Assembly (NCBI GenBank): GCA_021780315.1
Contig: JAJXYY010000041.1
Location: forward strand, 327,282 to 391,281
Length of the DNA stretch: 64,000 nt
Direction of reading: 5' to 3'
Source: Acidobacteriota bacterium
GTDB lineage: Bacteria; Acidobacteriota; Terriglobia; Terriglobales; Acidobacteriaceae
Part shown: piece by piece, positions 63,880-64,000 of the stretch
Position numbering within the stretch: the first letter of the stretch is position 1
How the letters are laid out: each line of letters begins with the position of its first letter
The notes under the pieces: model-generated
What the model was told of the DNA's origin: nothing
The model's database searches: none
The model's input: only the letters and a program-made list of their open reading frames with translations
Translations under genes and position numbers: made by a program

Positions 63880-64000
63880 TGTGATGTCTCAATAGGTTGT
63901 CCATTCGATCTGGATCATAGAAGCTGATTGTGCGAACAAGAAGCTTTTAGGAGGAGATCGAATGGACAGTCATAAGAATGCCCGACTGACGGCTCGGAGT
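63880..64000 (+). mobile_element. IS481-like insertion sequence, left end (truncated by window)
   Basis: TGTGATGTCTCAATAGGTTG at 63880 resembles the terminal inverted repeat of IS481-family elements. It is followed 82 bp later by a transposase start. Only the left end is in the window. Confidence 0.6.
63962..64000 (+). CDS. IS481-family transposase, N-terminus (partial)
   Basis: Only 13 codons are visible (MDSHKNARLTARS), preceded by AGGAGGAGA. The start HKNARLT is the common opening of IS481-family DDE transposases, which carry an N-terminal HTH and an rve core. The rest lies beyond the window. Confidence 0.65.
   Translation, partial: MDSHKNARLTARS

Noticed and set aside
1..64000. CRISPR array or toxin-antitoxin pair
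   Set aside because: No regularly spaced repeats and no small coupled gene pair with such domains was seen; the only coupled small gene (26135) has no toxin-like feature.

Overview
The window looks like a chromosomal segment of a Gram-negative, aerobic, plant-polymer-degrading soil bacterium, most likely an Acidobacteriota of the Acidobacteriaceae (Granulicella/Edaphobacter/Terriglobus type). This is inferred from the mix of genes: an outer-membrane OmpA-like protein, a TonB receptor and an RND pump (double membrane), the futalosine menaquinone enzyme MqnE, tandem FtsX/MacB permeases, uronate and alpha-glucan catabolism, and frequent TTG and GTG starts. No rRNA is present, so the assignment is not firm. 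The window holds about 51 protein genes, two tRNAs (Val-CAC, Glu-TTC) and the left end of an IS481-like element. No CRISPR array or phage was seen.

Layout. 0-4 kb: OmpA-like surface protein and an Asp-box propeller protein. 4-7 kb: mqnE, an MFS transporter and a GNAT acetyltransferase. 7-13 kb: a minus-strand proS - bifunctional PBP - murA block (translation and peptidoglycan synthesis). 13-21 kb: a Crp/Fnr-type regulator, a degenerate receiver protein, an NHL lipoprotein, proline dehydrogenase, a TlpA-like thioredoxin, and an ECF sigma / anti-sigma / DUF3106 group. 21-33 kb: tRNA-Val, a gene-poor 0.9 kb stretch, a PpiD-like chaperone, malQ with two small co-transcribed genes, two ABC permeases, a GH31 alpha-glucosidase, DUF2165 and a cytochrome c protein.

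33.5-44.8 kb is the most interesting part. It is a dense set of hydrolases, deaminases and transport genes that reads as an uncharacterised pathway for a nitrogen heterocycle, cyclic amide or ureide. The minus strand carries deaminase, FAD oxidase, creatininase-like amidohydrolase, CocE-like hydrolase, ABC ATPase and ABC permease, all joined by 0 or 4-nt overlaps. The plus strand carries an amidase and the matching NMT1/THI5-type binding lipoprotein. A second plus-strand group holds RidA-like, acetamidase-like and AtzH/HpxZ-like genes. I do not know the substrate.

44.8-53 kb is a uronate utilisation locus: a Gfo/Idh/MocA oxidoreductase, KduD, KduI, KdgK, KDPG aldolase, an alginate-lyase-superfamily polysaccharide lyase and a divergent TonB receptor. 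Together they could take uronate oligomers to pyruvate and glyceraldehyde 3-phosphate. 53-64 kb: a ClC-type channel/antiporter with a TPR partner, tRNA-Glu, a YhhQ-type queuosine-precursor transporter, an RND efflux pair, fumarylacetoacetase, a PIG-L deacetylase and the IS481-like edge, which lies directly against the PIG-L start. Functions come from reading motifs in the translated sequence; no database search was run.
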